From a virus, in the IMG/VR virus record IMGVR_UViG_3300027861_000076, positions 1 through 38,810 of that record: 38,810 bases of DNA. One strand, given 5' to 3'. Shown piece by piece: positions 6,195-14,807 of the stretch. Position 1 is the first letter of the stretch. Each line of letters starts with the position of its first letter. Position numbers and translations under genes: made by a program. The notes below the pieces were generated by a model. That model was given only the letters and a program-made list of their open reading frames with translations, had not been told where the DNA came from and ran no database searches.

Positions 6195-6520
6195 GTTTTT
6201 GGTCCTTGTGGCTTCAGGTGAAATATCACGTTCTGGAAGTCTGTGCCGTCGGCAATGACACACATTGTCTTTGACGTCGGGTTAATGAGCGTTACGGTCC
6301 AGCGTTCACCCTTTGCATCCCGCCAGATGTTCATGCCAACCTGGCCTTTGTTGACGACACCGAAAGCCACCGGAGCCTGTTCACGTTCCTTGATCTTTTC
6401 GACCAGGACAGGGGCAGGGGCGCAAAACATTTGCAGTGTCCTGTACTCCTGCGCCACACCAGCACCGGACCATATTACCGTCATAACGATAGCTGATAGA
6501 AAGATGCTGATATGCTTCAT
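6191..6520 (-). CDS. Secreted (periplasmic) hypothetical protein, 109 aa
   Basis: A clear signal peptide (residues 1-23: Lys, hydrophobic core FLSAIVMTVIW, cleavage after GVA or AQE) leads to a ~86-residue mature domain with two Cys (33 and about 87), able to form one disulfide, and a Gly-x-Trp-Thr-Val-Thr strand. It resembles in outline small uncharacterised periplasmic proteins of alphaproteobacteria that share a Cys...GxWTxT...C pattern; this is from memory. GAGGGTAATCCC precedes the ATG. Being in the lysis region it may act in the periplasm at lysis or in superinfection exclusion. Confidence 0.65.
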   Translation of the reverse strand: MKHISIFLSAIVMTVIWSGAGVAQEYRTLQMFCAPAPVLVEKIKEREQAPVAFGVVNKGQVGMNIWRDAKGERWTVTLINPTSKTMCVIADGTDFQNVIFHLKPQGPKT

Positions 6521-6524
6521 GGGA

Positions 6525-6815
6525 TTACCCTCTTATCCAAACGAGAACGTGAACGTTCCATGCGACAATGCCTGCATAGATAACAGCGAAAGCCACGCCA
6601 CCCCAAAAGACGGCAGGCTCTTGCACAAACATGACGACGGAAGCCACACCTGCATGAACGAGAAATTTGACAATCGTCCAGTCAAGCGGGCTGTATTCCA
6701 TCAACCAGCGCATGATGGGATTTACCTCAACACCGCCACGCCGCAGCACTTCACGGGTCAGTGCGATGTCAGCAAGGCCAAGCAAGACGATGGCAAGGGC
6801 GACGAGGATGGTCAT
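6525..6815 (-). CDS. DUF5658-like integral membrane protein, 96 aa
   Basis: Three membrane segments are visible (residues 2-17, about 45-63, about 68-93), with the motif GGVEVNPIMRWLM after the first, which is characteristic of DUF5658 small membrane proteins (a Gly-x-x-Glu-x-Asn-Pro pattern). The function of the family is unknown. It lies between the tail-fibre module and the lysis genes. Its ATG overlaps no gene, but its start region meets the upstream TGA (ATGA), and GAGGG precedes it. Confidence 0.7.
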   Translation of the reverse strand: MTILVALAIVLLGLADIALTREVLRRGGVEVNPIMRWLMEYSPLDWTIVKFLVHAGVASVVMFVQEPAVFWGGVAFAVIYAGIVAWNVHVLVWIRG

Positions 6816-7162
6816 AGCTGTACCCTCAAGGCTTTCTTGGCGGCGGCTTTGGCCTTGGTTTCTGCGGAAACAGAAATGCCGTTCGCCTCCAGCGCGTCCA
6901 GAATATCCTCACCCCAACGAGGCAGCAGCGCGTCAGAGGCGGCAAGTTGTTGCGCTATTGTTAAAGGCGTATTACGCTCTGCTTCATCGGCTGCATCACG
7001 TTCGGCCTTGGTGTTTGTGTGCTTGCCTTCCCACCGCGCCAGCTTGGCAGCAAGTGCTGCTTCTTCATCGACGCGGCTTGCCGTTGCGTTCGCCCACCAT
7101 GCAACCGGGTCAGTAACGATCTTTGCCAAGGCGTCATGTTCTTGTGTTGTAAGTTCTCGCAT
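6812..7162 (-). CDS. Hypothetical protein downstream of the tail fibre, 116 aa
   Basis: A mostly helical, Ala-rich protein (about a quarter alanine) with a conserved-looking WWANATASR segment near residue 22 and heptad-like helices afterwards. It follows the tail fibre gene by 7 bp with AGGTGAAAC before the ATG. In many phages a small helical protein here is a fibre-assembly chaperone, which is a reasonable but unproven role. No family is recognised. Confidence 0.6.
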   Translation of the reverse strand: MRELTTQEHDALAKIVTDPVAWWANATASRVDEEAALAAKLARWEGKHTNTKAERDAADEAERNTPLTIAQQLAASDALLPRWGEDILDALEANGISVSAETKAKAAAKKALRVQL

Positions 7163-7169
7163 GTTTCAC

Positions 7170-8867
7170 CTATGTAAGTTGCACGATGGACAGATAACTT
7201 TCAGTCGTTACATCATCGTCCTTGGCCCCGCCAGACGTGACAACCGCAATCGAAGCCGTATCTGAGGCGTCCATGTCAAGTACAGCAGCAAACGGCAAGT
7301 TAATTTGAGTAGAACTGTCAGCCATATTATTCGGGTTGCCCCGAAAATATAACGTCCTGTTGGATGTGACTAACCGAACGCCCATAGATGTAGATGTACC
7401 AGCTATTATTGAAATAACCCCGGAAAAAAGATATTTGCCTGTGGTCGGCGCAGTAAATGTAGGACTAGCCCAATCCCCGCCCACATCAGTTATTTCGGTA
7501 TCAAACACAATCGTATATACTGTATTATCACCAGTCACGTTGTTTAGTTGGGATGCCAGGGATGCTTGCACCAAAGCGTCACCGACGACGCCGCTTGCTG
7601 GTACAAGATCAAGAATGCCCTGCACGGCGTCTTTTTTGGATTTGTTGCTGTCGGTGGCGTCTGCAAATAATATTTCGTCGGCGGCAGTGATTACTGTGTC
7701 CGGCTTACCGTTCACAAAGGCGTCAAGCGTTGCCGGAGTGATTGATCGGGCTGTGTCTGTGCCAGCGTCCACTTCGGCCTGTGTAGCGAGTTCAACGATA
7801 CCTTCTGTTGTGGCTGTCGCTGTGTTGTAAGAACCTGCGCCATCGTCACCTGTGCGTGACCATGCAAAATAACCTTTATCGGCTGCGGTCCATGTTCCAT
7901 TGCTGTCAACGTGCGTGACGGTTAATTGTAGCCAGCCTGTGTTATCCGTAACGGCAGCGGTAATAGCAAAGGTTGCGAACGTGGCGGGTGTGCCACTTTT
8001 CTTGATCGTGATGTAACCCTTGTTCGTCGCAGTTGACGCGCCCCATACTGCAATGAAGTCAGAAACGTCGGGGTTGCCTGTGTCTGCACTGGTGGCGTCC
8101 ACAGCGATAGCCGTGACTGACGACACTGTTGCATTGTTAAACCGGAAGTCGCCTGTGCCGGGGTCGCCCATTGTGGTCGAGTTATCGAATGTGAATGGAA
8201 CGGCAACGGCACCGGCTGCGGCTTCTGCACTTACAACGTCGGCGGCTGTTAATACCGCATCGGCGTTCGTGCTGGTAACGTCATTCCCGGTCGAAACAAC
8301 GTCTGCATTGGTGCTTGTTACGTCATTGCCGGTAGATACTACATCGGCGGCAGTCAGAACAACGTCAGCGTTCGTCGTTACAACGTCGGCATTGGTGGAA
8401 ACGACATCAGCGGCGGTTGAAACAGCATCGGCAGCCGTCGAGGCTACAGCAGAAGCGGGGTCAAATCCGGTCGGTGACATAAGCTGGAAGTTCGTGCCGT
8501 CATAGACGATCCGCACCAGCGCACCGCTTTCAATGTCACCAGTGACCAAAGCCTGGTCGTGCGCCTTCAGGATGCTCTTTGCGCCCACACCGTCAACGTC
8601 GATTGTGACCCCGGAAGTGTTGGCAAAATTGGCCTTGAATGCAAACTCATCACCCTGGGCATATGCCGTCAGGGTGGCGTTTGCTGCCAACACATAAGCG
8701 TTCGCAGAGCCTGTTGAACTCAGGGAGCCGTTGCGGTCGCCAAACTCACGGGCGACCATAGCCTCCAGTTCACGCAGTTGGTTGTTCAGGGCATTGACCC
8801 GCATTCCTTCAGGGAAACGGGCAGTGTTGTTTGCCGCTGCAACGTCTAGGTCTTTGAACTCAGCCAT
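7170..8867 (-). CDS. Tail fibre protein with heptad repeats and C1q-like tip
   Basis: A 565-residue receptor-binding fibre. Residues 1-135 form the N-terminal attachment part. Residues 145-214 are ten consecutive 7-residue repeats (consensus xADVVST), typical of a trimeric stalk. A segment at 354-385 (TEGIVELATQAEVDAG followed by ARSITPATL) is a motif common in tail fibres. Residues about 445-565 (YTIVFDTEITD, FTAPTTGKYLFSGV) match a C1q/TNF-like jelly roll, a likely trimer-forming receptor-binding head. AAGGATAG precedes the ATG. It lies next to the ejection-protein genes, as expected for a podovirus fibre. Confidence 0.85.
   Translation of the reverse strand: MAEFKDLDVAAANNTARFPEGMRVNALNNQLRELEAMVAREFGDRNGSLSSTGSANAYVLAANATLTAYAQGDEFAFKANFANTSGVTIDVDGVGAKSILKAHDQALVTGDIESGALVRIVYDGTNFQLMSPTGFDPASAVASTAADAVSTAADVVSTNADVVTTNADVVLTAADVVSTGNDVTSTNADVVSTGNDVTSTNADAVLTAADVVSAEAAAGAVAVPFTFDNSTTMGDPGTGDFRFNNATVSSVTAIAVDATSADTGNPDVSDFIAVWGASTATNKGYITIKKSGTPATFATFAITAAVTDNTGWLQLTVTHVDSNGTWTAADKGYFAWSRTGDDGAGSYNTATATTEGIVELATQAEVDAGTDTARSITPATLDAFVNGKPDTVITAADEILFADATDSNKSKKDAVQGILDLVPASGVVGDALVQASLASQLNNVTGDNTVYTIVFDTEITDVGGDWASPTFTAPTTGKYLFSGVISIIAGTSTSMGVRLVTSNRTLYFRGNPNNMADSSTQINLPFAAVLDMDASDTASIAVVTSGGAKDDDVTTESYLSIVQLT
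8226..8435 (-). repeat. Ten tandem 21-bp units in the tail fibre gene
   Basis: The ten 7-residue repeats at fibre residues 145-214 correspond to ten 21-bp units. Units 5-8 also form two 42-bp super-repeats (AADVVST GNDVTST / NADVVST GNDVTST). Codon choice differs between units, so the array is old or under selection. Copy-number change would alter stalk length. Confidence 0.85.
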
Positions 8868-8879
8868 TTTTTACTATCC

Positions 8880-10211
8880 TTAAATCAGGTCGCCGGATTG
8901 AATACGGCGGTTGATTTCTTCATCTTTCACCCGCTGCTGTGCAGCCGCTTCATTTGTCGGGCCTAGCAGGCCATGTGTGACTGCTGCCGCGCCGTAAGGG
9001 ACGGCCATAGGGTTAATCAGCCCTTGCAGTTTCGGCAGCTTGCCGCCCTGCGCGGCCATAGCTAGCATTAAATCGGCTGCCCGCTTCGTCATTTGCCCTG
9101 AAGCAGCGTTTGCTGCTGTCCCAAGGGCTAAAGCCGTAGCTGCACCTGGAACGCCACCAGCAGCGGCGCCAGCGGCACCGCCAAGAAATGACCCAAGACC
9201 ACGGTTTGTCCCAAGGCCGAACTTACCAAGATACCGAAGGATTTTGTTTGGCAATGTGCCATTAACAACCTGCTTCATCACTTCTATTTCATCAGCAGAG
9301 AATTTGTTTTGTTTCATCTTTTTTTCGCTATTGAGAATTTTGCGGAACTCAATGCGCAACCCGTTCTCAAATCCGCTTGCTGTGTCTCTGGCTTTCTCAA
9401 TAGCCTTTTCAATGACTTCTGTGCGTTTGCTTGCAAAAGTCGCAGCCCGTGCCGTACTCCACGTTTTAGCAAATTCAGGCGGCGTGTTCTGTATCACAAA
9501 GTCGTCAAAGTCATCGACCATAGTGCGGCCAAAGCGTTTCTCTGCTGCCTTTTGAGCATCCGGAGCAACGTCTTTCACATAAGCACGAATGATTTTAAGC
9601 TTGTTTACATCAAGTTCTGTGTCTATCTGCTTTTCCATTGATTTGAGAGTTGATGTGACTGTCGGATGCAGGTCACCGTCTGCGTCAAATCCTTTGTTGG
9701 TCAATTTATCACGCAGACTGATTAGAAAATCTGCATAGGCGTTGCCCGACACAGAAACGTCAGAACTATCAACTTTTGCGAAGTGCTTGCCAGCTTCTTT
9801 GCCAAGCTGTTCCGAAGTAGGCGCGCCGCGAACAAACTCTGACCGCTTCATATGCTGCGGCAAATTTGTCTTTGACGCCCCCGGCACTGCCCACGATCCA
9901 ACTAGGTTCGCAACGTCTTCACCTGTATAGCGCCCGCCACCCAAAACATGCCCCGGCAAAGCCGCGCCTTCAACCATTCCAGTAAAGGCTTTAGGCGCAA
10001 CCCAGTCAGTCCAATCAATATCACCCTCGTCGCCCTTCAGTGCGCCTTTAGGATAGGGCAGCAAGCCAAGGCGTTTAACATCGGGATCAAAGCCCACACG
10101 TTCCTGAAGTGTCGGCGCAAGCGCCTCCGGGTCTTTCGGTAAATATTTATCGAAGACAGACGGACCCTTAGATGGCTCTTTGGCCGGAAGGTATTTGTCA
10201 AAGACACCCAT
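8880..10211 (-). CDS. Probable DNA-ejection (internal virion) protein, 443 aa
   Basis: A 443-residue protein with a short motif FDKYLP repeated at residues 4-9 and 20-25, a charged helical body (about 150-320), and a hydrophobic Gly/Ala-rich stretch (about 335-375: LGSFLGGAAGAAAGGVPGA) that looks membrane-active. In podoviruses proteins of this build are carried in the capsid and form the trans-envelope channel. It is the third of three such genes placed between the tail accessory factor and the fibre. GAGGC precedes the ATG. Assignment is by layout and composition, not by a named domain. Confidence 0.6.
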   Translation of the reverse strand: MGVFDKYLPAKEPSKGPSVFDKYLPKDPEALAPTLQERVGFDPDVKRLGLLPYPKGALKGDEGDIDWTDWVAPKAFTGMVEGAALPGHVLGGGRYTGEDVANLVGSWAVPGASKTNLPQHMKRSEFVRGAPTSEQLGKEAGKHFAKVDSSDVSVSGNAYADFLISLRDKLTNKGFDADGDLHPTVTSTLKSMEKQIDTELDVNKLKIIRAYVKDVAPDAQKAAEKRFGRTMVDDFDDFVIQNTPPEFAKTWSTARAATFASKRTEVIEKAIEKARDTASGFENGLRIEFRKILNSEKKMKQNKFSADEIEVMKQVVNGTLPNKILRYLGKFGLGTNRGLGSFLGGAAGAAAGGVPGAATALALGTAANAASGQMTKRAADLMLAMAAQGGKLPKLQGLINPMAVPYGAAAVTHGLLGPTNEAAAQQRVKDEEINRRIQSGDLI

Positions 10212-10212
10212 G

Positions 10213-11508
10213 TTATTTTTGCCTCAGAAGATTAGGGCTCAGACCGCGTTTAATAAATTCTTCCTGAATGGCTTTGCGGTTTTCTTCTGTTTGTCCTGGT
10301 GCATTATAGGCGTTGCGACCATCAGCAATAAACACAGCGTCAGGAACTTTATCTGGGTCGTCGCCAACCTCAAAAGTAAATTTTGACTTTTCCCAATTCA
10401 GGAGCCTGTCACGCTGCTTGTCCGTAATGATTTTTGACCTGCGAACGCCTTTGTAGTTGTCGGCGCGGTCAATCGTGTCAGTCAGGTTTGGCATGACCTG
10501 CTGTTCCATCGTGATAGACAGGATTTCATTAGCCATCTGCTGCATTTCAGACCGGGTTGTGTCACTCAACAGGTCGCCCTCTTTCCAGTTCGCCAAGAAC
10601 TGCATGGCCCTGTCCCTAAGACCGACAGCGCCCGCCTGCATGGCAACATCATCAGACCTGACAACACTCTTTTCGATCATCCTCTCAAACGATTTAATAG
10701 CCACAATGTCAGACGGGCCTGTGCGCTTTTCCAGCGCAGTCCCGACAATATGAGCGCCCCGTAAGACTTCCTCACCCATTGTTTTGTAAGGCTTCCATCC
10801 ATCAGAAAGGTTTGATTCAATTTCAAACGCACCTTTGCCGCCAGATTGGCGCTTGGGCGTGACACCTTTGTCATCCCAATGATAACTTTCGTATGCTGTG
10901 GCGTTTGGATAATATTTAGCCATTTCAGCCTGTGTTAGCGGTAGACCTGCACGGGCAAAATGGTCAACGCCACCTTCAGCAGCGTCTGAACCGTCTACCT
11001 TGGCGATAACTTCACCTGGCTTTTTGACGTATTTGCCATACATAGGGTCGCGCATCTTCATAACTTCAGCCATAAACTGACTGTCAGGCAAAGAGGCCAG
11101 GTCTTTATAATCAGGATTGGCGCGAAGATTGGCAACCATTGCACGTTGCCCGGCAGCTTGTTGCGCCGCGACCTGCGCGGCCTTCATCTGCGCCTGAATT
11201 TGCTGTATTTTCAAGTTTTTGGCCTGCATGTTCTGCATCTGCCCGCCAGCCATCATATTCTGCATCATGGCTTGATTACGGCCCTGCTGATAACCGCCAC
11301 CAGCAGCCCCTAGAACCTGCCCCATGCTTACGGGGGTCTTGGTGTACCCGGACATCGGCGCAATGGCCTGTGCGGCACCCAGAAGGCCACCCTGCATAGG
11401 AGATTGGTAGTTATTGCCAAGCAATCCCTTCATGGTGTTCTGAGCGCCGGGTTGACTGCCTGCCATGTTCTGCATCATGGCTTGTTGAAGCATTTTCTGG
11501 TAATCCAT
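10213..11508 (-). CDS. Probable DNA-ejection (internal virion) protein, 431 aa
   Basis: Residues 1-115 are very rich in Met, Gln and Gly (MMQNMMAGGQMQNMQ and similar). The remainder is a charged, helical globular part with several Trp and Lys (about 170-431). Met/Gln-rich N-termini are common in internal virion proteins of podoviruses. It follows the preceding ejection protein by 4 bp and precedes the next by 1 bp, with GGGGTAAGCTG before its ATG. The exact homologue is not known to me. Confidence 0.55.
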   Translation of the reverse strand: MDYQKMLQQAMMQNMAGSQPGAQNTMKGLLGNNYQSPMQGGLLGAAQAIAPMSGYTKTPVSMGQVLGAAGGGYQQGRNQAMMQNMMAGGQMQNMQAKNLKIQQIQAQMKAAQVAAQQAAGQRAMVANLRANPDYKDLASLPDSQFMAEVMKMRDPMYGKYVKKPGEVIAKVDGSDAAEGGVDHFARAGLPLTQAEMAKYYPNATAYESYHWDDKGVTPKRQSGGKGAFEIESNLSDGWKPYKTMGEEVLRGAHIVGTALEKRTGPSDIVAIKSFERMIEKSVVRSDDVAMQAGAVGLRDRAMQFLANWKEGDLLSDTTRSEMQQMANEILSITMEQQVMPNLTDTIDRADNYKGVRRSKIITDKQRDRLLNWEKSKFTFEVGDDPDKVPDAVFIADGRNAYNAPGQTEENRKAIQEEFIKRGLSPNLLRQK

Positions 11509-11512
11509 CAGC

Positions 11513-12400
11513 TTACCCCATCAGCCCAAGGATGCCGCCACCAATCGCACCCATGCCGGGACTGCCCATCATGTTACCGATTGTCGCGCCACCCAAGGCA
11601 CCAGAGAGGAAGTTTGCGCCGGGGTTTGAATACAGTGGCGTGTTGCTGGTGGTCGTGCCGCCATAGCCGCCCTGCACCAGACCGGAATACCGGGCCAGTT
11701 GGTCCCAGGGCTGAGACTGCTCAAAGTTAAAGCGGCTGATTTGGTCTTGAAGCTGTGCCTGTTGCTGTCCCTCGCGGGCTGCACCAACGGCCATAAGTTT
11801 ATTCAGGTCGCCATAGTCTTCCTGCGCCATCTGCCCGGACTGCTGCGCCATATTAAGCTGGTTTTGACGCTCTTGGGCGTAGTTTGAATATGCCATCTTG
11901 GAAGACATGTCAGTCAGGTTGCGGCCAAGGGTGCTTTCTGCCGTGTTTCGCGCCTGTGCGTACAGTCCAGAGCCAAGGCGACCAGCGCCCGCAAAAGAAC
12001 TGTCAATACCCGGAGCAATCTGCTGCTGCCACTGGTCAATAACCGGCTGCGATGCGGCCTGATATGCACCCTGAAGGAAAGGGTTGGCGTTCAGGTAGTC
12101 ACCCTGGACGGTTTGAAGCGCCTGTTGCTGTCCTGCCTGCTGTAACGGGGAACCGGCAAGGGCACGGGCTTCGATGCCACCCAAAGCGCCTTCCGTTTGT
12201 GGACTGAAGCCGACAACGGACGATCCTGGGAAATATTGCTGTGGCGCGTTTTGGAAAGCCGTTTGTGCCCCAGACATAATGTTCCGCAAGTGGGGCTGTT
12301 GACCTTCCCACGGCTCAGAACTCTGTGTTGTTGTCTGGATTGTGGACGGGGTTGAACCACCGCCGCCTAACCCTAAAAACCCGCCATCAAGGAAACCCAT
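11513..12400 (-). CDS. Probable DNA-ejection (internal virion) protein, 295 aa
   Basis: A low-complexity Gly/Gln/Ala-rich protein. The N-terminus (GFLDGGFLGLGGGGS) and the C-terminus (from about 260, SGALGGATIGNMMG then MGAIGGGILGLMG) are both hydrophobic Gly-zipper-like segments. The centre is Gln-rich helix. Proteins with this layout between the tail tube factor and larger internal proteins are often the smallest of three ejection proteins. AGAGGTGG precedes the ATG. Function inferred from position. Confidence 0.55.
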   Translation of the reverse strand: MGFLDGGFLGLGGGGSTPSTIQTTTQSSEPWEGQQPHLRNIMSGAQTAFQNAPQQYFPGSSVVGFSPQTEGALGGIEARALAGSPLQQAGQQQALQTVQGDYLNANPFLQGAYQAASQPVIDQWQQQIAPGIDSSFAGAGRLGSGLYAQARNTAESTLGRNLTDMSSKMAYSNYAQERQNQLNMAQQSGQMAQEDYGDLNKLMAVGAAREGQQQAQLQDQISRFNFEQSQPWDQLARYSGLVQGGYGGTTTSNTPLYSNPGANFLSGALGGATIGNMMGSPGMGAIGGGILGLMG

Positions 12401-12412
12401 ATCAAACCACCT

Positions 12413-12727
12413 CTAACTTATTGCTGCATATTTAAACGTTCGGTCTGTTGGCGCTGAATTATTGTGCGTCACAGTGAACGTCTGCTTTCCTACTGATGAG
12501 ACATACATCGCACCAGAGGCCCATTCCGTAGCAGCGGAGGCGGTTGTTGGTGACACAAGTATAACACTATCTGCGCCAACTCTCAAGTCAGTCACTGCCG
12601 TACTCGCCGCGCTCGCCGTAATCGTAAAACTTCCGGTGTTGTTGCTCTTGCCGTCCATAAGCTGTCGAACAATCTCGACAATCTTTCTGACGTTGCTTTC
12701 GTTCGGCGCAAGTGTCCTGAATGCCAT
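12413..12727 (-). CDS. Small structural protein, 104 aa
   Basis: A 104-residue protein with a short N-terminal helix (NVRKIVEIVRQLMDG) and a Thr/Ala/Val-rich beta domain. It recalls small conserved virion proteins found next to the P22 gp10-like gene in several podoviruses, with a structure like short tail or head decoration proteins. Its ATG overlaps the upstream TAA (TAATG). A neck or tail-associated role is likely. No named family. Confidence 0.6.
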   Translation of the reverse strand: MAFRTLAPNESNVRKIVEIVRQLMDGKSNNTGSFTITASAASTAVTDLRVGADSVILVSPTTASAATEWASGAMYVSSVGKQTFTVTHNNSAPTDRTFKYAAIS

Positions 12728-14178
12728 TAGAACCTGCCGCGTTTCTTGGCGGTAACGTCAGAACCCTGGCTCTCTGACCATTCGCCGGAAATATTCATCC
12801 TGACCCTGTGGTAGCGCCCTTCAGCGTCAACCGGGGCAAACCCGGTATCATTAACCGCGACGGCATCAGACCAGCTATATGTGTCCTGCTGCCTGTCTCT
12901 GGTGCCAATCTGGACTGTTGCTGTGCCGCCATCATTCATGGGCCACACTTCGCTTACATGCGAACGCCTGCCCTGTGCTGGCTGCATTTCCTTGCTTTCA
13001 ACAACGGCTGTCAGTGGTGCGCCCTGGTTCGACGTCAGAATGTCCTGGTCCATAATGCCAAGGATGCGTGAGCCTTCATAAAGCATCCGGCTATCAACGC
13101 TCATATCAAGTTCGTCAACATCGTTCTGGAAGCTGTCCAGCGTTTCCAGTGTGAAATCAGACGTCAAATATGGCAGAAGAATATCGTGATCGACCCGCGC
13201 ATAGGACCAGCGATTGATTTCAAAGTTGAAAATCAGGATGGTGTTTGGCTTGCCGGACGAATTGATCTGTGAGGGGTACCCCCAACAAACGCATTTGTTG
13301 TCATGGTCAATGGCGCATGACAGTCTTTCTGGATAGCTGGCGTCGAAGTCAGACCAGAAGAAACGGTCAACCCGTTCGTTGCCAATCGGCTGGACCCCGT
13401 TGCCGTCAAAGGCATAAAACCCGGACCCGTCAAGCAGGTAAACCATGTGACCGTGTTGTGCAGCGGCACCGATAGACCAGAGGCCAATCTCAGGAACCAC
13501 CTGGTCAAAATCCCAAACATTTGGACTGCCCACATAATTCCCGCGATATATGCTGTTCTCAAACAGGACTGTGGCATATTCCCCGCCGAACACACGCTGG
13601 ATGATACCGCCACCCGGTGTGTCCTGATAATCCGATTGCGTGGTGGCTGAAATCGTGTAATCCGTGTGGTCCGTAATAGACGACCATCTAAGGCGGTTCG
13701 GCACATCGCCGTCCGTGGCGTCATTGGTATTGCCGAACATCACAAAGTCACGAACGACAGCAACTGTCCGGGCTTTAAAGTCTGTCGTCAGGTCTGCGAA
13801 GTTTGTACCACTCGCCGCAGACATTGTGATTTCCTGCGGATTGTCCGCAAAGTTGGTGGCAATGCACTGGTCGCCAAAGGCTGCGAAGTCCCAAAAGGTC
13901 GCCGTGTTGGTGTATGTGGCCCCGCTGCGGTCCTCAACAGCGCCTGCCTCCATTGAATACAGCTTTGTGGCATTGCCGCTGTAGACCTTGCTGGTGCCGT
14001 CGTCGCTTGTGAATGACGTTGCCCCAAGGGCTGTGCTGTCGATAGCATCAGAGATGTTGACAAGTTGCCCAAACGGACGAAACCCGCGAGGCGACGGGTA
14101 GCAGTTTTCTGCAATGGTGCTGCCGGGGTTGCCCAAGGCGGGCTGGTCCGGCATGAACTCGCCATTTTCAAAAATCAT
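12727..14178 (-). CDS. Tail accessory factor, P22 gp10-like (packaged DNA stabilisation)
   Basis: A 483-residue beta-rich protein, the size and composition of P22 gp10-like hub/nozzle proteins. Repeated short segments such as RDFVMFGNT, ATVLFENSIYRG, MVYLLDGSGFYAF and LIFNFEINRWSY look like blades of a beta-propeller. It would sit beneath the portal and adaptor and hold packaged DNA. Its ATG overlaps the adaptor stop (ATGA), matching the usual adaptor-gp10 order. Confidence 0.75.
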   Translation of the reverse strand: MIFENGEFMPDQPALGNPGSTIAENCYPSPRGFRPFGQLVNISDAIDSTALGATSFTSDDGTSKVYSGNATKLYSMEAGAVEDRSGATYTNTATFWDFAAFGDQCIATNFADNPQEITMSAASGTNFADLTTDFKARTVAVVRDFVMFGNTNDATDGDVPNRLRWSSITDHTDYTISATTQSDYQDTPGGGIIQRVFGGEYATVLFENSIYRGNYVGSPNVWDFDQVVPEIGLWSIGAAAQHGHMVYLLDGSGFYAFDGNGVQPIGNERVDRFFWSDFDASYPERLSCAIDHDNKCVCWGYPSQINSSGKPNTILIFNFEINRWSYARVDHDILLPYLTSDFTLETLDSFQNDVDELDMSVDSRMLYEGSRILGIMDQDILTSNQGAPLTAVVESKEMQPAQGRRSHVSEVWPMNDGGTATVQIGTRDRQQDTYSWSDAVAVNDTGFAPVDAEGRYHRVRMNISGEWSESQGSDVTAKKRGRF

Positions 14179-14807
14179 GCTACGGTAACTCCAACGCGAG
14201 AATAAAGCGGCCCGCCAGAATATGAAGACCTGTCGGCGTCACCCTTCAGCGACTTCACAGCGTTTTCATAGTATGAAGCCCACACCGGCACCCGTTCGTC
14301 GTCACCAAGGAACGGTGCTGCCATCAGCAAAGAGCCGAAAAGGTACATATCAGGGTGGCTTGTCAGCAGCCAGTTTGTCGAATTTGAGGCCAAGGCCGGG
14401 ATTTTCTCATAATAGACAAGTTCAATGTCATATGCGCTGTCAGGAATTATGCCGACCTTCATGTTCGCGCCGACGGTTGTGAACTCTGTCGGAATGCCGG
14501 TGGCGGTGGTGGGCCAGTTAGTCGCAAGCTGTGACTGCGTAACAAATGACATGACCCGCCTGGGGTCTGTTTGAAGAATTGCGGTCTTTACCTCAATAAA
14601 GTCCGAAGGAAGCGCCACAGTAGCCGTCCCGCCCGTCAGGGACAGTGTTGCAGTCTCTTCCATATCCCGGTGACGCAATTCCCTGTTTAGATTTGCCTCC
14701 AGCAGCAAAATCAGGTCTGGGGCTGTCGCGACAAGGTTTGTGTCACCGTCCCGGCGTAGCCAGTTCGTGATACTGCTCTGAAGTTCTGTGTAGGTGCTAA
14801 GAGACAT
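14175..14807 (-). CDS. Phage adaptor protein (head-tail connector, P22 gp4 position)
   Basis: A 210-residue protein. Its N-terminal half is helical (TELQSSITNWLRR, LILLLEANLNRELRHRDM), then a beta segment (ATLSLTGGTATVALPSDFIEVK), then a Tyr/Leu-rich helix (TSHPDMYLFGSLLMAAPFL). This profile is typical of proteins annotated as phage adaptor, which join portal to tail. GGGAAC precedes the ATG. It overlaps both neighbours, fixing the order adaptor-gp10. Confidence 0.75.
   Translation of the reverse strand: MSLSTYTELQSSITNWLRRDGDTNLVATAPDLILLLEANLNRELRHRDMEETATLSLTGGTATVALPSDFIEVKTAILQTDPRRVMSFVTQSQLATNWPTTATGIPTEFTTVGANMKVGIIPDSAYDIELVYYEKIPALASNSTNWLLTSHPDMYLFGSLLMAAPFLGDDERVPVWASYYENAVKSLKGDADRSSYSGGPLYSRVGVTVA

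Noticed and set aside
6243-7265. A 340-aa + strand frame antisense to the lysis and fibre-end genes
   Set aside because: It crosses four well-supported genes on the other strand; composition is that of a mirror frame (Arg/Ser/Cys rich).
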